Shown here: in pieces, positions 53,192 to 61,892 of the stretch
Position numbering within the stretch: the first letter of the stretch is position 1
How the letters are laid out: each line of letters opens with the position of its first letter
Origin: JAKFYM01 sp964416595
GTDB taxonomy: Bacteria > Bdellovibrionota > UBA1018 > CAIPTA01
DNA: 64,000 nt
NCBI GenBank assembly: GCA_964416595.1
Contig: CAYQES010000010.1
Location: 12,513-76,512, forward strand
Direction: 5' to 3'
The notes under the pieces: model-generated
Database searches by the model: none
Seen by the model: the letters and a program-made list of their open reading frames with translations, nothing else
Told to the model about the DNA's origin: nothing
Position numbers and translations under genes: made by a program

Positions 53192-53560
53192 CATCAAAGT
53201 AGCGGCATCTTTATTTCCACAATCGGTGCCTGCGCTAGAAATCAATACACCCAAGTATTCTTTCACTTGTTCCGTAGGAAATGCCTCATTTGTATCAAAA
53301 ATAACTGGCGTGTAGATTTGGAAGAGTTGCAAAAGTTTTTTTACTTTTTCTGCCGGCAACTTATTCACTTCTTCTGTGATGAAGTTAATCATGGCTATTT
53401 CTTCCGCAGGCATCCGCAGCCCAGGGCCAGAAGGCTTACAGGGCATAATATAGCTCTCCATATAATGCTTTACAGAGCTAGATACGGAAGGCGACTGCGC
53501 CGCTACAGCCCAAGTATGCAAGGGGAAAAAGCCGATAGTGAGAAGGATTATCATTTTCAT
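53168..53560 (-). CDS. Small exported protein, unknown function
   Basis: 130 residues with a signal peptide (KMIILLTIGFFPLHTWAVA). Two cysteines (MPCKPS, TDCGNK) could form one disulfide. The middle is helical with KLPAEKVKKLLQLFQIY. Not recognised. A 210-bp gap to bioY holds the divergent promoters; I saw no clear regulator box there. Confidence 0.6.
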   Translation of the reverse strand: MKMIILLTIGFFPLHTWAVAAQSPSVSSSVKHYMESYIMPCKPSGPGLRMPAEEIAMINFITEEVNKLPAEKVKKLLQLFQIYTPVIFDTNEAFPTEQVKEYLGVLISSAGTDCGNKDAATLMLLLAAVQ

Positions 53561-53770
53561 GAAATGTCTCTACCCTTCACTACTAAAAATAGCCACATAA
53601 ATTATGTATGCCAGGAAGCCCCGGCTTGCGCCACGCAACAACACTCTCCATCATGTATATAAAAAAAAGTTTAGTTTAGGTTTTTGTTTGGACTTAATTT
53701 TTCTTCCCAAATTAGAACTCTCTAGGGTACACATCAAAAGATCCATCCTTTAAATCTCTCTAGAGGAATA

Positions 53771-54343
53771 ATGCCAACCCGTGCCCTTGTGCCAAAATTA
53801 ATGGAACTTAGCCCCGGACGGGTTTCAGGAGAGTTTTGGTCTTTCACCTGCGGATTGCTTTTGCTCGTTTGTCTTTCCCAAGTAGTCATTCCTTTACCCT
53901 GGACTCCCGTTCCACTCACAGGCCAAACCCTAGGCTGCACACTCATTGCCCTTTCCTGGGGTGGAAGAAGAGCTACTTTGGTGTTTCTCGTGTATTTACT
54001 CCTCGGAACCGTGGGCGTGCCTGTTTTTGCGGAAGGCAAATCCGGTTTATTTGGCGCAACTTCCGGCTATTTGCTGGGAATGTTAGCCACATCCTGGTTG
54101 GTGGGTGCTTTAGCTGATCGTGGCTGGGCATCCTCTTTTGCCAAAGCTCTTGGCGCCAGCCTCATCGGCATGATCATTGTTTATATTTTTGGTTTATTTG
54201 TGCTCTCTTACTATGTGCCAACTCAATATTTGCTTATGGCGGGCTTGTGGCCATTCATTCCCGGAGATTTCCTCAAATGTTTGGTAGCGTCTTATGTTGC
54301 CTATCGTGCCCAGGATGTTTTGGAAGAAAAAAATCTCCACTAA
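53771..54343 (+). CDS. bioY: BioY-family biotin transporter substrate subunit
   Basis: 190 residues with five to six membrane segments. VPLTGQTLGCTLIALSWGGRRATLVFLVYLLLGTVGVPVFA is the BioY signature region and GYLLGMLATSWLVG follows. BioY is the S component of biotin ECF importers and can also work alone. No ECF ATPase or BirA-type site is found here. GAGGAATA precedes the ATG. The stop overlaps the convergent protease gene by 4 bp. Confidence 0.9.
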   Translation: MPTRALVPKLMELSPGRVSGEFWSFTCGLLLLVCLSQVVIPLPWTPVPLTGQTLGCTLIALSWGGRRATLVFLVYLLLGTVGVPVFAEGKSGLFGATSGYLLGMLATSWLVGALADRGWASSFAKALGASLIGMIIVYIFGLFVLSYYVPTQYLLMAGLWPFIPGDFLKCLVASYVAYRAQDVLEEKNLH

Positions 54344-55332
54344 AGACCACCAAATAAATAAGAAAAATTTTCGCTTACAACCGCTTTCTGCCAAGGGTAC
54401 GCTCTATCCATCAGCTCCCAATGTTTGTTAGTTACCCTACCACTTTCCGAATTCGACATTAAATCTCCCAGGCGAGATTCTTGGGTGTAATAACAATTTT
54501 GCCCATTCCAAACGCTATAATAGTGATCATCAAAACCCAATACATGCCCTAACTCATGGGCCACAGTATCCACAGATGAAAAATTAGCAATTACCATAAC
54601 TTTTTGTTTATGATCCACGTAGGAACGACCAAAAGTGAAATAAGCCCGCACCTTATACGCCGCGGGATCATTTGTTACCCAGCGGATCTTGAGCGTATAA
54701 CCCTCCGTGCTCCATTTTCGCTCCAAAAAATCACTTAAGTTTTTTTCATAGCCTAGAAAATCTCCAGGATCTAAGCGCAATTCAAATTTTTTCGGGCCCG
54801 TCCGCGTAACCGCTAAGCTCGGGCGAAATATATGCTGGGTTTCTTGGGGTGGTAGAAATCTTTTTCCATTTACGATCCGTCCAGCATCTCGCTCCATGAG
54901 AAAACGAAAGGCTGTGTCCAAATCCCGCCAGCGTTTTTTGGTTTCCGGATGATGCATATCCCTTTGTGTGCGCAAATAAGTGCCATACGCATCTTCCCAG
55001 CTCCAATGAGTCACAGAAAAGCCCTTCTTTGCTTCTTTTTTCTCCGGAAGCCGCAAAAAAAGTGGTCCCACTTGCGCCATTTTAAGACGAGGAAAATCCT
55101 CCGCCGTGCGAGTTTTCCAAAGAGAAGAAAGCTTGTCGCCCACTTTATCCATTACCCGCGCTAGTAATACGCGCTTTTCTTGGGCTTGTTGGTCACAAAA
55201 ATCTTGGCTGCTCTTATTTAAACGCCAGGCGATTTTTTCATACACTCCCGCTTGCGGAGATCTTTTAAAAAACCACCAGCCCGTGAGGGCCAATAAAAAA
55301 AGCGCCGTGAAGAAAAAAGTGTTTTTTTTCAA
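54340..55332 (-). CDS. Membrane-anchored metzincin-like metalloprotease
   Basis: 330 residues with one N-terminal membrane segment (about 5-22). The zinc motif is HELGHVLGFDDH (H259, E260, H263, D269 or H270), and a Met-turn DLMSN follows 22 residues later (M292), which together fit a metzincin fold. The TTG start has AAGG 8 nt upstream. A cysteine pair (C46, C280) may form a disulfide. It would cut proteins in the periplasm or outside; the target is unknown. Confidence 0.8.
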   Translation of the reverse strand: MKKNTFFFTALFLLALTGWWFFKRSPQAGVYEKIAWRLNKSSQDFCDQQAQEKRVLLARVMDKVGDKLSSLWKTRTAEDFPRLKMAQVGPLFLRLPEKKEAKKGFSVTHWSWEDAYGTYLRTQRDMHHPETKKRWRDLDTAFRFLMERDAGRIVNGKRFLPPQETQHIFRPSLAVTRTGPKKFELRLDPGDFLGYEKNLSDFLERKWSTEGYTLKIRWVTNDPAAYKVRAYFTFGRSYVDHKQKVMVIANFSSVDTVAHELGHVLGFDDHYYSVWNGQNCYYTQESRLGDLMSNSESGRVTNKHWELMDRAYPWQKAVVSENFSYLFGGL

Positions 55333-55342
55333 AACTTACGCC

Positions 55343-56002
55343 TTAAGCCAATGCACAAAGTTCCCGCACCATGCCATCGATGCCCACAAAGATTTCGTGA
55401 AGGGGCGCTGATTCGTGCATATAGGCCGGCGTGGTTATAATTTTGTGACGGGTATCCACATGCCACTCGTTCGCTTGTTTCGGAATGTGGCGGTGGCCCA
55501 ATTTTTCCATTTCCAAAGCGGCTTCTCCTGGAGCACCCAAAGTGAGTTCTAATTTTTGGCCCTTTAAAGCTAACGCCAAAATCGCCGGAGCAATGCAAAC
55601 AGCCCCTAGCGGTTTTTTCTGGGCAAAAAATTCTTTTACAACTTTTTCTAAAACCCCATGCACTTTCCCGCCGGAGCCTTCACTGGCAAAGCTACAAAGA
55701 TTTTTTGCGGCTCCAAAACCGCCGGGCAATACAAGAAAATCGTGGTTTTGAACCCGCAGCTCTGTGAGCGGCTGTACGGCCCCCCGGGCGATGCGGGCGG
55801 CTTCCACCAATTGGTTACGGCTCTCGCCAACAACGGTTTTTCCCGTGAAGCAATTGACCACATCCAACTGCGGTTCATCGGGTGCAAAAATCCTCACCTC
55901 TGCTGTATGCTTGGAAAGTGCCCACAACACACCCACGGCTTCCCGGATTTCACTGCCGTCTTTAAACCCCGAGCCACAAAGAACCACCGCTGCCTTTTTC
56001 AT
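55343..56002 (-). CDS. elbB: ElbB/YhbL, DJ-1-family glyoxalase-like protein
   Basis: 219 residues, the family length. VVLCGSGFKDGSEIREA is the ElbB opening, LPGGFGAAKNLCSFA carries the DJ-1 loop, and GAVCIAPAILA holds the nucleophilic cysteine. In E. coli it is linked to isoprenoid output and has glyoxalase activity. AAGGACG precedes the ATG. Confidence 0.9.
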   Translation of the reverse strand: MKKAAVVLCGSGFKDGSEIREAVGVLWALSKHTAEVRIFAPDEPQLDVVNCFTGKTVVGESRNQLVEAARIARGAVQPLTELRVQNHDFLVLPGGFGAAKNLCSFASEGSGGKVHGVLEKVVKEFFAQKKPLGAVCIAPAILALALKGQKLELTLGAPGEAALEMEKLGHRHIPKQANEWHVDTRHKIITTPAYMHESAPLHEIFVGIDGMVRELCALA

Positions 56003-56038
56003 TTATTCGTCCTTTCCAAAAGAAATTGCCCTATCAAG

Positions 56039-56518
56039 ATGACCGAGTGGGCCCTCTTCTGCTACATTTTTGTGATGATATTTTCTCTCTTTTTACCCCT
56101 TCTGATCGGCGCCACCGGTGTACTGCAAAACACCTTAAACCGCAAAATTGCCGCTGGCATTGGCTTGCCCTTAGCACTACTCGTAAATAGCTTCACCTTA
56201 GTGCTCTTAAGTGTGGCGCTGTTTTTTTGTCTACGGCTTGTGCCCAACGAAAACCTACCGGAAATTTTCCGCTCTCGCACGGAGTGGAGTTTGGGTTGGA
56301 AAAACCTTCTGCCAGGCTTTTTTGGTTTTTTCATCATTGCCACCGCTCCTTTAGCCATTGGTCGGGTAGGGGCCACAAAAGTTTTTATCGGTGTGATTGT
56401 GGCACAAATCATCGCGAGTATTTTATGGGATTTTTATGCGGAAGCCCTGCCCATTAGTTCCACTCGTCTCATTGGTGCGGCCCTGGCCCTAGCGGGAGCG
56501 CTCTTGGCTGTGCGATGA
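56039..56518 (+). CDS. DMT-superfamily transporter (YdcZ/DUF606 type)
   Basis: 159 residues with five membrane segments, half the size of a full DMT transporter. GATGVLQNTLNRKIAAGIGLPLALLVNS and VAQIIASILWDFYAE match the DUF606/YdcZ family. ATG 56039 is preferred; GTG 56072 and ATG 56075 are possible. The stop overlaps the next start in ATGA. Confidence 0.8.
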   Translation: MTEWALFCYIFVMIFSLFLPLLIGATGVLQNTLNRKIAAGIGLPLALLVNSFTLVLLSVALFFCLRLVPNENLPEIFRSRTEWSLGWKNLLPGFFGFFIIATAPLAIGRVGATKVFIGVIVAQIIASILWDFYAEALPISSTRLIGAALALAGALLAVR

Positions 56519-57012
56519 AATTCTCGGATCCCGCAGCCCAGGAACTTCTGTTGCGGTCTTTGCCTCCAAACCTTGGCCACATAGCGGAACTGGAACCGGA
56601 TAAGCCGTGGACGGAACAACTCCGGGCCCGCACACCGGCCCATTATACTGGCGTTCCCCTTCAAGACCATGGCCGTTTACCCCTCCCAGACCAAAGCCAA
56701 GATCTCTTCCTCACCTGCTATGTTTTAGAGCGCTTGCCCATGGACCATTTATATATGGTGTGTTCAGAAGCTCGACGCATTGTGAAAACCGAAGGCCACT
56801 GGGCGCTTTTAGCCCTTGGTCCCCAAAGCCATTTTCTGGCTCCTTTCGTGGCTCTGTTTTGGGGAAAATGGAAGGGCATTCGCCCCCTGGAACTTAGTCA
56901 CTATATTTCCCCTGAAGATTGGAGGATCATCCAGGAATATCGCCAACCTCGCTGGGGCCTGTGTTCCCAGCTCCTGTTGCTACAGAGGGAAAAAGAGCCC
57001 TCAACGCCTTGA
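56515..57012 (+). CDS. Methyltransferase-like protein with a degenerate SAM site
   Basis: 165 residues. LPLPDQSQDLFLTCYVLERLPMDHLYMVCSEARRIVKTEGHWAL matches the second half of class I methyltransferases (motif IV to VI of the Methyltransf_11 kind). The glycine-rich motif I is missing, and the N-terminus (HIAELEPDKPW) shows only an acidic loop. It may be a non-catalytic or reduced enzyme. The ATGA overlap couples it to the transporter gene. Confidence 0.55.
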   Translation: MKFSDPAAQELLLRSLPPNLGHIAELEPDKPWTEQLRARTPAHYTGVPLQDHGRLPLPDQSQDLFLTCYVLERLPMDHLYMVCSEARRIVKTEGHWALLALGPQSHFLAPFVALFWGKWKGIRPLELSHYISPEDWRIIQEYRQPRWGLCSQLLLLQREKEPSTP

Positions 57013-57099
57013 AATCCCGTAACAATCTGCCTCTCTTTGGATGCCACGAATTAGCTATTTAGCCCTCTAGCGCGCACGCAAAAAATTCCCTGTAGAATC

Positions 57100-57243
57100 A
57101 CCGAAACGGGTGTTATATCATCGACCTTGCACGTCAAAAGCGTGCGTTAACTGGAAACTGGATACCGATCGCAATGAGATTGAAGAGACCCGAGTTCGTC
57201 CTGAGACTCCTGCGAGGATCCTTCGTAGGAGACTGAATAAATC
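57100..57243 (+). promoter_or_regulatory. Structured leader of the RRM gene
   Basis: Three hairpins are visible: CACC/GGTG with a loop near 57100, GCACG/CGTGC near 57127-57145, and a near-perfect 25-nt stem at 57207-57231 that contains the ribosome site TAGGAG, 12 nt before the ATG. This is the pattern of a temperature-sensitive leader; function is inferred. Confidence 0.5.
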
Positions 57244-57612
57244 ATGGGCAAGAAACTATATGTAGGTAACCTTCCTTACTCGGCGACGGACAGCAAACTC
57301 GCAGAGCATTTCTCTCAAGCCGGAAATGTGGAATCCGCAAAAGTAATCATGGACCGGGACTCGGGCCGCAGCAAAGGCTTCGGTTTCGTAGAAATGTCTT
57401 CGGACCAAGAAGCTACGGCTGCGATCGAAAAACTCAACGGACAAGTGATGGACGGACGTCCCTTGAACGTTTCTGAAGCTCGTCCTCAAGCGCCCCGTGA
57501 AGGCGGCGGACGTGGATTCGGTGGCGGTGGCGGCGGTTACGGAGGCGGTGGTGGCGGTGGACGCGACCGTGGCGGACGTGGCGGCGGCGGCGGCGGACGC
57601 GATCGCTGGTAA
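57244..57612 (+). CDS. RRM RNA-binding protein with glycine-rich tail
   Basis: 122 residues. One RRM (about 1-80): RNP2 KLYVGNLPY, RNP1 SKGFGFVEM. The tail of about 40 residues is almost only glycine with arginine and aspartate (RGG-like). This is the bacterial Rbp type known from cyanobacteria and several proteobacteria, often raised in the cold. The leader has a hairpin over the ribosome site, and a strong bidirectional terminator follows. Confidence 0.9.
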   Translation: MGKKLYVGNLPYSATDSKLAEHFSQAGNVESAKVIMDRDSGRSKGFGFVEMSSDQEATAAIEKLNGQVMDGRPLNVSEARPQAPREGGGRGFGGGGGGYGGGGGGGRDRGGRGGGGGGRDRW

Positions 57613-57630
57613 TCCCTGTTACGCTAAAGA

Positions 57631-57672
57631 AAAAAGGGCTAATCCATCACGGATTGGCCCTTTTTGTTTTTT
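57631..57672. terminator. Bidirectional Rho-independent terminator
   Basis: AAGGGCTAATCC and GGATTGGCCCTT form a stem with one G-T pair and a 5-nt loop, flanked by TTTTTGTTTTTT on + and a T-run on -. It serves the RRM gene (+) and the exported protein gene at 58108-57689 (-). Confidence 0.85.
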
Positions 57673-57688
57673 AGGAAATGCGGAAAAC

Positions 57689-58108
57689 TTACGGCTTATC
57701 GCAGCCAAAAAATAAATACGGCGGCTCTCCATTGCAGGAAAATTGACCAAATCCTCCATTTTCATTCACATAAAACTGGCCAGACTGATTAGCCTTCTCG
57801 CATACAAAAGTAAACTCATAGCCATCCTTAGGGCTTTTGCGCTCCGTAAATTTGCAATCCTCTGCAAAGTTTAGGGTCGTATTGCAAGCCTGTTCTGGCG
57901 CAAAGAAAATTTGTTTTTTCTCGGAAGCCACAGAGCCATCAGAATTATATTTCGTGGTGATGGATTCTAAACTCGGCACGGAAGAATCAAAGTTCGTGTC
58001 CACCTTTATGCCTTTATTGTAATCATCCAGGCAGTTCAAGGTTTGCGCTGAAGCGCTGTGGGTGGAAATAAGTAAACAAATCGTAAATAGGAAAAATATT
58101 TTTTTCAC
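57689..58108 (-). CDS. Small exported cysteine-containing protein, unknown function
   Basis: 139 residues. The GTG start at 58108 begins a signal peptide (KKIFFLFTICLLISTHSASA) and follows GGAGG. Six cysteines remain in the mature part (LNC, ACN, DCK, VCE, SCN, GCD), spaced for three disulfides. Not recognised. A promoter lies at 58126-58153. Confidence 0.65.
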   Translation of the reverse strand: MKKIFFLFTICLLISTHSASAQTLNCLDDYNKGIKVDTNFDSSVPSLESITTKYNSDGSVASEKKQIFFAPEQACNTTLNFAEDCKFTERKSPKDGYEFTFVCEKANQSGQFYVNENGGFGQFSCNGEPPYLFFGCDKP

Positions 58109-58125
58109 ACAACCTCCGACTAGTA

Positions 58126-58153
58126 AGTGTACAGACCCTCTTAGATGAGGCAA
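58126..58153 (-). promoter_or_regulatory. Sigma-70-type promoter of the 58108 gene
   Basis: TTGCCT (58153-58148), a 16-bp spacer and TACACT (58131-58126) lie before a short leader with GGAGG. Confidence 0.5.
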
Positions 58154-58195
58154 GAGCTTTGTTGACACCCAATTTTTCATAAAGCGGAAGGATTC

Positions 58196-59293
58196 TTACT
58201 TCTTCTCAATCCAGAAAAAGGGAGCTAGGTGCTCCCTGGCGCTATTGGGCCCCCACAAACCCACATTAGCTCCGTGATCGAATGACTCTTTACTTATTTT
58301 GCGGAAAGAATCCTGCATTGAAAACACAGCGGAAAAATCTGTCCACGGTTGGCCTTCGGGCACAGAATAGCTGAAGCCATTTGAATCGTGAAATTTTAAT
58401 TGCAGAACATCCGGCTGCCCCGGGCAATGCTTCTTACGATACCCTGAGATCGTTGTGGCATGCCAGCCGAATACACAACCACTATGATGGCAAATATTCA
58501 CCCCTACTGGTGTTCCCTTTTTTATTAGCTGTAAAAATTTAGTTTGCACTTCGGATTCAAGGAAAGAAGCGTCCTCTAAATCACCACCCAGAGTTTTTAC
58601 TTCGTACGAAGGAATTTTCACTGAACTAGCTGCGCAAGTAGAAGGAGCTGTCAGCTCCGCAATTATCTTCATGGCAGATCGATCAAAAAGATCCTCTTCT
58701 ATCTCCCCCACCTTCAGCAAAGTTTCTAGTATATCTTCCAAATTTCCCGGCAATTCCATGGAAGTTTTGAGTTCGTGGGCTAAGTCACAGGCCGATTTCA
58801 CGCTGAACTCTTTACGTAAAGCATACAAAATATTTCGCATAGCCCACGGCCAATTCTCCGAACTATATTTCTTTCTTGCACCAGCAACATAAGTATCAAA
58901 AGGAGCACAGTATTCCTTAGCCAGTGCTCCACGCTTTTCAATATCTTGTAAAACCTGAAAGGCAGTTCCATTGTCTTGAGAAAAATATTCCCGTTGGCTG
59001 CCAGCCAGTGCATCTAGAACAGAAAGTTGGTCGCCAGGATCTTTCTTATTCGTGGAATAGTTACAGCCACCCACTTTTTCTTCGCAATAAAGTTCTTGCA
59101 CTAAAGTTAAAGCGGTAAAACCATAACAAAATTGTGTATCCGCCTGATCTAGTAAGGGCGGCATAGGAATTTCTTGGATATCTGAATAAGTACAAGCTGA
59201 TTCGTTGGGAGAAGAAAGACCATTATTTGCAAGAACCTGGGGCCCAGCCAATAAAAATATCCCGACGCTTAAAATGCCTGGCCAAACCTTCAT
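58196..59293 (-). CDS. Exported papain-like cysteine protease
   Basis: 365 residues, signal peptide of about 22 residues (VLA-N). The active-site pattern of papain is seen: Q50-x5-C56 in DQADTQFCYGF, H278 in GWHATTISGY, and N305 in FHDSNGFSY. A pro-region is short or missing. Many cysteines, about 14, suggest several disulfides. C1 proteases of this kind are exported by predatory or pathogenic bacteria. The helical insert (about 150-215) is longer than in plain papain. The call rests on the spacing of the catalytic residues. Confidence 0.75.
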   Translation of the reverse strand: MKVWPGILSVGIFLLAGPQVLANNGLSSPNESACTYSDIQEIPMPPLLDQADTQFCYGFTALTLVQELYCEEKVGGCNYSTNKKDPGDQLSVLDALAGSQREYFSQDNGTAFQVLQDIEKRGALAKEYCAPFDTYVAGARKKYSSENWPWAMRNILYALRKEFSVKSACDLAHELKTSMELPGNLEDILETLLKVGEIEEDLFDRSAMKIIAELTAPSTCAASSVKIPSYEVKTLGGDLEDASFLESEVQTKFLQLIKKGTPVGVNICHHSGCVFGWHATTISGYRKKHCPGQPDVLQLKFHDSNGFSYSVPEGQPWTDFSAVFSMQDSFRKISKESFDHGANVGLWGPNSAREHLAPFFWIEKK

Positions 59294-59337
59294 TATCCAT
59301 CTCCCTAGATTAGTTTAGATCATAACCTCTAGGTTTA

Positions 59338-60282
59338 CTATCCCCTCACCCTTACCCTCTGCACTCCCAAATCAATTTCCCCGTCCGGAGAACGGATACT
59401 GGATTCAATCTGATCCCCATCTCGTAAATACCGCGGGCTTCGAGCCTGCTCTTCCACAAAGGCCGCGAATTTTTCCTTATCGCTCTTGTTAATATCCAGC
59501 ATTTCCTGCCACCAGGATTTCGGCTTCACCTTCATGGCCACGCCACCGGGCGTGCCTGTGAGCACAAGATCCCCGGGCCGGAGATCAAAAATTTTCGAAA
59601 TTTCCGCCAGCGTTTCCGCCGGCCGGTGTAGGAGTTGCTTTGTGTTTGCCTGCTGGCGCTTTTCTCCATTCACGGTGAGCTGCAATTCTAGATTAAATAA
59701 ATGGGAAAAATCCTTAGGCTCTAGCAAATATAAAATTGGTCCCACGGGGCAGAAGCCACGAAAACTTTTGCCCTTAAACCACTGGCGCTCGGGGATTTGC
59801 ACATCCCGGGCGGAAATATCGTTCGCCATCACGAGGCCCGCCACAAAATCTGACAAGTTATCATCCTTGATCTCTGTGGGCTTGGTGAGTGCGCGTCCGA
59901 TCACTAATCCTAATTCCAATTCGTAATCTAAAAGTTTTACTCCTTGCGGGCGTTGTACTTCGCCTATCGGAGGCGCTAAAGCGGAGGCGGCCTTCGTAAA
60001 GAGAAGATTAAAATCTTTGTTCTTTGGATTCACCCCGGTTTCCAGGATGTGATCCAAATAATTTTTTCCCTGACAGATGATCTGGCAAGGGGCTGTAACG
60101 GGCGAAAGAAGTAGCACGTCTTTACTGTCTACATTTTCTATTGGCTGTTCTTGCCAGCCTTTTCTCTCTAGAAAATCTTTTAAGCCCGTGGCAGCGCTAG
60201 GTAAAATAGCAATATTTCCTTTTTGCCAAATGCCCCAGTGAGTTTTATTTTTTTGCTCGAAACATACAATCGATATACCCAT
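59338..60282 (-). CDS. Fumarylacetoacetate hydrolase-family protein
   Basis: 314 residues. LDYELELGLVIG holds the metal-binding glutamates, NDISARD a third acidic ligand, KSFRGFCPVGP and LRPGDLVLTGTPGGVA are FAH motifs. The family cleaves C-C bonds in beta-diketo acids or decarboxylates; the substrate cannot be told. AAGGTG precedes the ATG, and it lies 8 bp behind the HAD gene. Confidence 0.85.
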   Translation of the reverse strand: MGISIVCFEQKNKTHWGIWQKGNIAILPSAATGLKDFLERKGWQEQPIENVDSKDVLLLSPVTAPCQIICQGKNYLDHILETGVNPKNKDFNLLFTKAASALAPPIGEVQRPQGVKLLDYELELGLVIGRALTKPTEIKDDNLSDFVAGLVMANDISARDVQIPERQWFKGKSFRGFCPVGPILYLLEPKDFSHLFNLELQLTVNGEKRQQANTKQLLHRPAETLAEISKIFDLRPGDLVLTGTPGGVAMKVKPKSWWQEMLDINKSDKEKFAAFVEEQARSPRYLRDGDQIESSIRSPDGEIDLGVQRVRVRG

Positions 60283-60290
60283 GGTTCACC

Positions 60291-60941
60291 TTACGGAAAA
60301 GTTTTCTTCACCCAAGCCGCATTCACGCCCATGAAATCTTGGATATGAGCTTGGGCAGCGCTTTGATCATGCTGGAAATGATTGGTGGATGTAATGGCCA
60401 CAACTTTAAGATTGGCAGCCCTTGCAGAAGAAATGCCCGCCAAAGAATCCTCGAACACCAACACTTCTTCGGGCTTCGCTTGCATGATTTGCAAGGCTTT
60501 CAAAAAACCATCGGGTGCGGGCTTACTGTTAGGATAATCTTCGGAACCTAAGATTGGCTGGAAGTAGGAATCAATTTTTAAGGTGCGTAAAGCCCAGAGC
60601 ACATCTTCCCGCACGGATCCAGAAACGAGAGCCAGTTTAAAATGCTTAGCAAAATCTTTAATTGTATCTATTACACCAGGCACCACTTTGAGATTTGTGC
60701 GCACGATTTCTTGGTAGCGATGAATGATTTTTTTGGAAGCTTCTGCTTGTGGCAATGGCACCTGGTAGCGGGAATAGAGGAGTTTCAAAGCCACTTCCCA
60801 CTTTTTCCCAGCCACAGTGGCAGCAATCTCAGGGTCGATTTTTACCCCCCAAGCTTTTGTGCAATCTAAGATGGCCTGAAAGGCCGCGGGCTCCGAATCG
60901 ATAATCGTGCCATCCAAATCAAATATAATGGTGCGAACCAC
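60291..60941 (-). CDS. HAD-superfamily phosphatase (beta-phosphoglucomutase/Gph type)
   Basis: 216 residues. FDLDGTIIDSE is motif I, VSGSVRED motif II, SKPAPDGF motif III and FEDSLAGISSA motif IV, with a helical cap between I and II. Such enzymes act on small sugar or nucleotide phosphates. GTG 60941 follows GGAGA. It pairs with the FAH gene. Confidence 0.85.
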   Translation of the reverse strand: MVRTIIFDLDGTIIDSEPAAFQAILDCTKAWGVKIDPEIAATVAGKKWEVALKLLYSRYQVPLPQAEASKKIIHRYQEIVRTNLKVVPGVIDTIKDFAKHFKLALVSGSVREDVLWALRTLKIDSYFQPILGSEDYPNSKPAPDGFLKALQIMQAKPEEVLVFEDSLAGISSARAANLKVVAITSTNHFQHDQSAAQAHIQDFMGVNAAWVKKTFP

Positions 60942-61022
60942 ACATTCTCCATGAATCCCTAACTGGATCCTAACGTAAGCAACCTCTATCTATGGGATCT
61001 TTATACCTAGGAGGAATATAAA

Positions 61023-61889
61023 ATGATCACCTCTACTCGAGCAAGAAAACTTCGTCTGCGGGCCCGGGTTCCTTTCGAATCCTTAAAGCGCTTGAATCCT
61101 ATTAAGACACTTAAAGGACTGTCGTTTCCTTTACGCAACTTCGAGTGCAAAGTGGCTGTGTATCAAAGCTCGGAAAACTTTGTGCTGAAAACCGCCGAAT
61201 CTCCTTTTGAGCTGAAACAGGCCTTACGTTTACGCCACGATATTTTTTATAAAGAACTGCAAAACCGGGAGATCGATGGCCAATTGGATGTGGATGATCT
61301 AGACAGCATCTGCGACCACCTGATCATCATCGATAAACGCAATCACCGCATCGTGGGCACCTACCGTTTGATTTCGTCCACCTTCTCCAATCGTTTTTAC
61401 TCCCAAGGAGAATTTGATCTCTCAGGGCTTCTGCGACTGCCTGGAACTAAATTGGAACTCGGCCGCGCTTGCATCCATCCCGACTACCGCAACGGCGCCA
61501 TCATAAATCTTTTGTGGAAGGGCATTGTGGAATACGTGAAAAAGACCAACACCCAGTATGTGTTTGGCTGCGCCAGCGTGCAAACCGTGGACCCGATAGA
61601 GGCAAGTGGCATTCTGTCGTATCTGCAATCTAAACAACTCACTTCCGCTGAGCTGAGTGTTGCCCCCACAGAAAAATACAGGTCAGAGCTAACGGCTGTG
61701 GCAGTGAATGAAAAAATCGAAAAAAACATCCCGGCCCTGATCCATAGCTATATCCTGGCAGGCGCCAAGTTTTACGGTGCCCCAGCCTTTGATCGAGATT
61801 TCCAGTGTTATGATTTTTTCATGATGCTAAAAATAGACGAAATGAGCCGACTCTTTCGCCGCCGCTACCGCCTAGACGAAATAAATTAA
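61023..61889 (+). CDS. OlsB-like GNAT acyltransferase
   Basis: 288 residues. LRLRHDIFYKELQNREIDGQLDVDDLDSICDHLIIIDK, then ELGRACIHPDYRNGAIINLLWKGI, match the OlsB/hemolysin-type N-acyltransferase family (PF13444) that makes lyso-ornithine lipid from an acyl-ACP. A basic N-terminal tail of about 40 residues (ARKLRLRARVP) may bind membranes. OlsA-type partner is not in the window. AGGAGG sits before the ATG. Confidence 0.8.
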   Translation: MITSTRARKLRLRARVPFESLKRLNPIKTLKGLSFPLRNFECKVAVYQSSENFVLKTAESPFELKQALRLRHDIFYKELQNREIDGQLDVDDLDSICDHLIIIDKRNHRIVGTYRLISSTFSNRFYSQGEFDLSGLLRLPGTKLELGRACIHPDYRNGAIINLLWKGIVEYVKKTNTQYVFGCASVQTVDPIEASGILSYLQSKQLTSAELSVAPTEKYRSELTAVAVNEKIEKNIPALIHSYILAGAKFYGAPAFDRDFQCYDFFMMLKIDEMSRLFRRRYRLDEIN

Positions 61890-61892
61890 CAA

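Noticed and set aside
53600..53770. BirA or BioR operator upstream of bioY
   Set aside because: No matching palindrome could be found in the gap.
57500..57610. Repeated GGCGG/GGTGG units, like a tandem repeat or CRISPR
   Set aside because: They are glycine codons of the RRM protein tail, in frame, with no spacers.
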